Of a DNA stretch of 13,957 bases, positions 10,001-13,957 are shown piece after piece. The notes beneath the pieces are model-generated. The model had not been told where the DNA came from. It was given only the letters and a program-made list of their open reading frames with translations, and made no database searches. The translations under genes were made by a program, and so were the position numbers. Every line of letters starts with the position of its first letter. Positions within the stretch are counted from its first letter, which is position 1. Source of the DNA: Anaeromyces robustus (taxonomy: Eukaryota > Neocallimastigomycota > Neocallimastigomycetes > Neocallimastigales > Neocallimastigaceae); the NCBI GenBank assembly GCA_002104895.1, contig MCFG01000701.1, positions 1 through 13,957 on the forward strand, written 5' to 3'.

Positions 10001-12435
10001 CAGCATCTCTATTCTCAACAGCACTGTTTGGTTCTTCTTGTGGTTTTGGTGCTGGTTCATTTGTTTGCTTTCTAATTGGATGGTACGAAACTTGTAAGTT
10101 AAGACTACCAGCTTCTTTACCTTCCAATCTTAATGGTACTTGTCTAATATTAAAAAAAAATTTTCATATATAATAAAACTTAATTATATTATGTTTTTTT
10201 ATTTCTCACTATTTTTAAATATTATTTATATTATTTATATTTAAAATTTTAAATTTAAACTTACAAAACTTCACCGGTTCTTGGATCACCCCATTGTCTC
10301 ATTATACGTTCACGTTCTTCCTCAGTTAACTTCTTCTTATTCTTAGTAACAACTGGTTTGTCTTCTTTTTTCTCTTGATCATTTTCATTGGCTCCTTCTG
10401 CTTCTTTTTGTTCATTTAATGCTTCTTCTTCAAGTTCATCAATTAATCTTGCAAATTCTGATAATTTTAAAACTTCAGATCTACCCATTAATTTATCAGA
10501 AGTCTTATTCTTATCAAAAACTTCAAAGTTAATTTGATCAGATCCAATAAAGGAATCACGAATAACATTAACTGGAATAATAAGATATTTGGTTTCATTC
10601 CAGAATGGATTAAGACTAAAAATATATATATACATATTATTAATATTTTTATTTATATTATTTTTATAAAATATAGATTAATACATTAACTTACTCATTA
10701 TCAATAACTCTAGTTCTAACAAATTCATTACCACCCAAGTTCATCTTAAGATATGGATCTGAAGTACCAAGTTTTTCAATATTCTTTAATCCTCTACCTT
10801 CCATTAAGTTAATCTTTAAGACACCAGTTGGATCATCTATATATATTTTATCATAAGATATATATATAAATTATCCATTAATTTAATTTTTATTTAATTA
10901 TAGTTTATTATTTTAAATAATTTTAAAGAATATTTTACCATGTGAAGCACCCTTCAACATATTTTCAATATCTAAATCGAAAGTAGTTGGATTCAAGGCA
11001 ACTTCCTTAAGTACAGTTTTCACTGTAATATCTGTCATTTCTTGTACACCAGGAATCTATATTTTAAACAAATGATTATTAATACATTAACAATTCCCGT
11101 TAATTTTAATTTATATAAAATTTTTATATAATATTTTTTAATTATCTAAATAAATGACTACTTACACTCATTAAATCAATACCAACGAGTGGCTTTAAAG
11201 CACAAGAAACCTTTGGTGGTTCCATAAAACTAACGGAAGCAGTTTTGATGAATGGATAACTATGTGTGAATCTTACACGTAAAAGAATCTTTTATTATTT
11301 ATATATAAAATTAATTTAATAATTAAAAAAAATATAGATATTTAAAATTTCAATTATAATATTTTATAATTAATTTACCTTTCCCTCAAATAATAAATTA
11401 GAAACATTAATATTTAATGGAACTTGGAATTTATCATTACCAACAAAAGCAGTAGCTTGAATTTCGGTAGTTCTTTTTGTTTCATCATATTTATTTTCTT
11501 CATCAGTAACTGGAATAAATGAAGCATGCCAAATCATTTGCTATATATAATATTACTTTAGATTTAGAAAAATGAAAGAAAAAAAGAAAAGAAAAAATAT
11601 AAATATTAATATGATATTTAAATTATTATATTACCATTTCTTCTGGTTCAAGATTATCGAAACATTCAACTGATTCTAAACGTGGAGCTTCAGAACCAAG
11701 ATTAAATTTAGTTAATCTAATAGAATGCTATATATTGTTTAATTTTAAAAAGATGTTTATTTATTTATTTATCTATTTTGTGAATAAAAATTGATATAAT
11801 ATAGATTTATAGATATATAATATTTACTAAAAATGATGGACAAAAATCTTTTAAAACAGAATCAACAATATCTGGAACCATTTCAGCAGCAACTGGTTCA
11901 ATAGTACCCCAAATCTTTTGTAATAAAAAGTTTAACCATTCAATAGATTCTTGGTTGGAATTCAACTAAAATTATATATAATTATAAAATAAAAATATTA
12001 ATAATATAATTCTTTATTCGATTATTATTATTTAAAAGTATATTTATCATACTAAAAACAGATACTAACATCTTGTTTTTGAGCTTCACCTCTCATCTTA
12101 TTTTCATATTTCTTAGTTAAAATTCTACCAACAAAAGCATATAATACAGAAAAGAAGCAAATGTTAAGTAAAACATATGCTATAGAAAGATTCATTTTTG
12201 TGATAAGCCATGAAAAGAAAATAGCTGAAAGTAATACAATTACTTGAATTAAAGATTCTAAATAAATAAGATAATCAACAACAGAAGGTTTTAATAAGAA
12301 ATCTTCAACTTTTTTTAATAGATTGTCAAAGGTTTCTCTATCAGTTAATTCTCTTTTAACTTCTTCAACCTTTTTGTCTTCTCCTATGATCTGTACTTCT
12401 TTGAAGACAAACTTTGAAGTATCTCTCCTATCCAT
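7072..12435 (-). CDS. Tricalbin / extended-synaptotagmin-like protein, 10 exons, 1455 residues
   Basis: Endoplasmic-reticulum tether and lipid-transfer protein of the tricalbin/E-Syt family: a membrane hairpin anchors it, the SMP domain carries lipid, and C2 domains bind the plasma membrane. Exons: 12435..12070, 11965..11828, 11727..11635, 11540..11379, 11288..11166, 11056..10939, 10836..10695, 10615..10265, 10143..9675 and 9477..7072. All introns are GT-AG, 79-197 bases, and the first five are phase 0. Order: hairpin (residues 62-105), SMP (about 123-334, with ESIEWLNFLLQKIW), then six C2 domains at about 338-521, 561-682, 695-844, 912-1036, 1047-1171 and 1317-1439. Yeast tricalbins are 1178-1545 residues, so the length fits. 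The start ATG has the good context AAAATGG. Compared with the copines, its coding sequence uses more AAG, TTC and AAC codons, which may indicate high expression. Six C2 domains is at the high end for the family. The family call is strong; lipid cargo and contact site are not visible. Confidence 0.93.
7123..7491 (-). other. C2 domain 6 of the tricalbin
   Basis: Residues about 1317-1439. LGILHIYVIEAKNL opens the fold. DSSGTSDPYVKV supplies both first-loop aspartates, NLNPSWNE is the usual middle motif, and DEWYEIPNNGGSIHIKLEY ends it. The third loop reads KDHNTISSKTIG: it keeps one Asp, while the usual later acidic positions are Asn and Lys. Calcium binding may be partial. A Lys-rich tail follows to the stop. 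Confidence 0.85.
7498..7926 (-). other. Long linker between C2-5 and C2-6
   Basis: About 143 residues (1172-1314) with no C2 fold. The first part (VINNVAQGGISVAKNVF through GLSKVFKGG) alternates small or hydrophobic residues with Lys, as in an amphipathic, membrane-seeking helix. The second part is polar and disordered-looking, with a short QQQQ run and many Ser/Thr/Asp, suitable for phosphorylation. Amphipathic behaviour is inference. Confidence 0.6.
7927..8301 (-). other. C2 domain 5 of the tricalbin
   Basis: Residues about 1047-1171: MGILTVNVDDGKVI, then AIDSSGTSDPYIVF (both first-loop Asp present), LTPQWNEKFD, and the third loop LMDWNKLEKHTLIG, where the later acidic positions are Asn and His/Lys. 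It is the best-preserved calcium loop 1 together with C2-6. Confidence 0.85.
8332..8706 (-). other. C2 domain 4 of the tricalbin, degenerate
   Basis: Residues about 912-1036. ITGILRIKLEEAKNL opens a C2 fold, but the SDPY loop is replaced by NGSCAYCEF and the third loop is RVRAKESGPSDND. Aspartates of the calcium site are missing, so this copy should be calcium-independent or structural. Confidence 0.75.
8908..9357 (-). other. C2 domain 3 of the tricalbin
   Basis: Residues about 695-844: IGICRIDIMNANNL, ETLGKSDPYSKI (Glu in place of the first loop-1 Asp), NLNPIWNETYY, FEIFDFNNINNDKKLG, and a closing strand near EVHFQLQYYPL. A Glu/Thr-rich linker with many Lys (about 845-910) separates it from C2-4. 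Confidence 0.82.
9394..9956 (-). other. C2 domain 2 of the tricalbin, degenerate and split by intron 9
   Basis: Residues about 561-682 in exons 9 and 10, broken by the intron 9674..9478. GVLRVHLYNMKDLEKKKG is followed by CNPY where SDPY is expected, and then VRDKSNIGSDPILG. The closing strand GRVRIGFDWFP comes from exon 10, which supports the splice. The loop-1 Asp pair is missing. Confidence 0.78.
9478..9674 (-). other. Tricalbin intron 9, containing an ATATT pentamer repeat
   Basis: GTAAGT...ATAAG, phase 0. It contains a pentamer run (ATTAT/TATAT units, about 9525-9580) like the one at 1983-2026. The junction joins PTMKY to LLDNPTNDWL, restoring the end of C2-2. Confidence 0.78.
10074..10825 (-). 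other. C2 domain 1 of the tricalbin, with a charged insertion
   Basis: Residues about 338-521 across exons 7-9. GVLKINLMEGRGLKN, EKLGTSDPYLKM, LNPFWNETKYL and FEVFDKNKTSDKLMG are typical. After the last of these comes about 60 residues rich in Glu and Lys (from LIDELEEEALNEQKE to LTEEERERIM). The closing part VPLRLEGKEAGSLNLQVSYHP follows. The insertion looks like a coiled coil or a flexible charged loop. Confidence 0.8.
10939..11965 (-). other. SMP lipid-transfer domain of the tricalbin (exons 2-6)
   Basis: Residues about 123-334. It opens with NQESIEWLNFLLQKIWGTIE, the hallmark start of tricalbin/E-Syt SMP domains. It continues through LGSEAPRLESVECF, the mostly hydrophobic strands KFQVPLNINVSNLLFEGK and ILLRVRFTHSYPFI, then SFMEPPKVSCALKPL and IPGVQEMTD. 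Known members form a lipid-filled tube that dimerises. Four short introns interrupt it, all phase 0. Confidence 0.88.
12121..12252 (-). other. N-terminal membrane hairpin of the tricalbin
   Basis: Residues about 62-105 hold two closely spaced hydrophobic stretches (LIQVIVLLSAIFFSWLIT and about 83-102) separated by only a few residues, then Lys/Arg-rich KKYENKMRGE. This matches the reticulum-inserted hairpin of tricalbins, with both ends facing the cytosol. Confidence 0.8.
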
Positions 12436-13098
12436 TTTGAGATTCTTTTAAAATGAAATAAATTATAGAATGTGGTTATTATTGCTAATGAATTATATTA
12501 TCTATTTTTTCTTTTTTATTTATTCAATTCTGCATATATAATGAGTAATAAAAAAGGAATATATACAAATAAAGAAAAATTAATATATATAAACAAAAAT
12601 TATAAATTTAATACAAGAAATCATAAATATAATTAAAAATATTTTTTTTTATTTCTTTCTTTTTTTTTTTTTTTTTAGTTTATTTACTCATTTATTTACT
12701 TATTTACTTTTAAAAAATAAAGTAAACATATAAATTTATTTTTTAATTAAAATTGAAGATGATACTAGTAAATAAATATTTAATTAATTTCAATTTTTAT
12801 GTTTTTTTTATAGCTTTGCCTATTTATAGATTAAATAGTTTATACTTTCTTAAGTAAATTTATTTTGAAAACTAATATTTATTTTGAAAACTTTACTTTG
12901 GACAAATATATATTTAAAAAATAAAATATTATTCTTTACTTATTACATACCCAAAAAAATACTTTATTTATAGCATATATATTATTAATTGAATAAATAT
13001 ATTATTATTTACAAAAAAGAAAAGATTTAAATAATAATATAAAGAATACTTAAAAAGTGAGGAAAAAAAAAAAAAGAAATAATTAAGAATAAATAAAA

Positions 13099-13144
13099 AA
13101 GAATATAAAAAAAGCCTAATTTTTTGTAATTTTTTTATATTCTT
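13099..13144. repeat. Perfect inverted repeat, 15-base arms
   Basis: AAGAATATAAAAAAA (13099-13113) pairs exactly with TTTTTTTATATTCTT (13130-13144) around a 16-base spacer that starts with GCCTAA. It lies about 660 bases upstream of the tricalbin start codon. Confidence 0.8.
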
Positions 13145-13466
13145 AAATTGTATTATTATATATTATATAATATATATTATTAATATATTTAAATAATATT
13201 TTAATAGAATAGAGATAAATAAATATGATTTTTGAAAGACTTTTTTTATTATAAAATAGAGTAAATTCATTAATCTTATCAAATTAATAAATAATTCTCA
13301 AAATTTGAAAAAACTTAATTAAATAAAATATTCTTTATTTGGTAAATGAAATTGTTTTTATATAATTAGTTACATAATATATATTAATATATATTATATA
13401 GTACATTAAGATGAATATATTGATATTATTGTAATATATTAATAATATTAAAATATTAAATATAAC

Positions 13467-13489
13467 TTAAAATGGAAAATCCATTTTAA
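13467..13489. repeat. Perfect inverted repeat, 10-base arms
   Basis: TTAAAATGGA, a spacer of AAA, then TCCATTTTAA. The GG/CC at the inner end makes it stand out from chance A/T palindromes. It could be a dimer-binding operator or a small hairpin; neither is shown. Confidence 0.65.
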
Positions 13490-13737
13490 TTTGAAAAATT
13501 TTATTAATATATATAAATGAATAATATATAAATAAATAAATTAATATATAAATTAATCAATAAATATTAGATAAATTTTTAAAATTTTTATTGTATTGCC
13601 TTTTTTTTATAATTATATTAAACATTTTTTTTTATCATTTATTATTTACTGAATTATTATTATATATAAATAACTTACTTTATCTATAATACTGAAATAT
13701 TGAATGTGTAAGGAGGTATGAAACTAAAAACTAAAGA

Positions 13738-13739
<2 letters not shown>

Positions 13740-13771
<32 letters not shown>
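13740..13771. repeat. T32 homopolymer
   Basis: An uninterrupted T run in the upstream region. It is preceded by a slightly more complex stretch (about 13695-13738) and followed by ATGGCACACAATTTG. No coding frame is supported. Confidence 0.8.
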
Positions 13772-13774
<3 letters not shown>

Positions 13775-13957
13775 GCACACAATTTGTATGTCAACTTTAT
13801 TGAATTTAAATATTAAAATACATGAATCATAAAAAAAACACATAATGAAAAAAAATGATACTAAAAAAAATAAAAACCAGTAAAATATTATAGATAATAA
13901 TAGATAATACTGGAGGAAAAAAAGAAGTATAATAATATTTAAAAACAATAAATCCCA

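Larger units (their letters stand above)
12436..13957. other. Upstream (promoter-side) region of the tricalbin gene
   Basis: No supported gene on either strand. The 5' UTR and promoter should lie near 12436-12700, where there are C/T and T tracts. The rest is A/T with two inverted repeats and a T32 run at 13740-13771. The minus-strand frame ending at 13948 is hydrophobic and Lys-run rich because it translates A/T repeats. Confidence 0.7.

Noticed and set aside
10261-10635. Separate small gene starting at the ATG near 10635
   Set aside because: The first codons read through intron 7. The true exon begins at 10615 after TTTAG and joins in phase to the preceding C2-1 exon.
1-13957. Organellar or Plasmodium-like origin suggested by very high A/T content
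   Set aside because: Spliceosomal introns and copine/tricalbin genes exclude an organelle. A fungal-type SMP-multi-C2 tricalbin beside copines is not expected in Plasmodium. A dictyostelid source cannot be fully excluded, although the coding regions lack the long Asn or Gln runs common there.

Overview
This is extremely AT-rich nuclear DNA from a eukaryote. All recognisable genes lie on the minus strand and are interrupted by short, nearly pure A/T introns with GT...AG borders. Two families are present: copines (C2-C2-vWA) and a tricalbin / extended-synaptotagmin type protein (membrane hairpin, SMP domain, many C2 domains). Sparse AT-rich introns, long homopolymers, TTTA-type microsatellites and a fungal-style tricalbin fit an anaerobic gut fungus (Neocallimastigomycota) best. 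A dictyostelid-like amoeba is the main alternative. This assignment is inference from composition and gene content.

Layout, left to right: (1) 1-843, the 5' part of copine A, running off the left edge 20 bases into its third exon. (2) 844-2244, A/T intergenic DNA with TTTA, AAT and ATTAT microsatellites. (3) 2245-5452, complete copine B, which I rebuild as 8 exons encoding 581 residues, including a 49-base last exon that an ORF scan misses. (4) 5453-7071, intergenic DNA with a 44-base tandem repeat, a long near-perfect inverted repeat and several homopolymers. (5) 7072-12435, a tricalbin-like gene that I rebuild as 10 exons encoding 1455 residues. (6) 12436-13957, upstream DNA with two clean inverted repeats and no supported gene.

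All splice junctions were placed by eye. Each was required to keep phase and to restore known family motifs, and every exon length sums to an uninterrupted frame.

Functionally, all three products belong to families that bind membranes through C2 domains, often in response to calcium. Copines are cytosolic proteins that move to membranes and carry a protein-binding vWA domain. Tricalbins sit in the endoplasmic reticulum by a hairpin, bridge to the plasma membrane with C2 domains and move lipid through the SMP domain. Copines A and B share intron positions and exon-2 length, so they are tandem duplicates. Whether the clustering with the tricalbin gene matters functionally is unknown.
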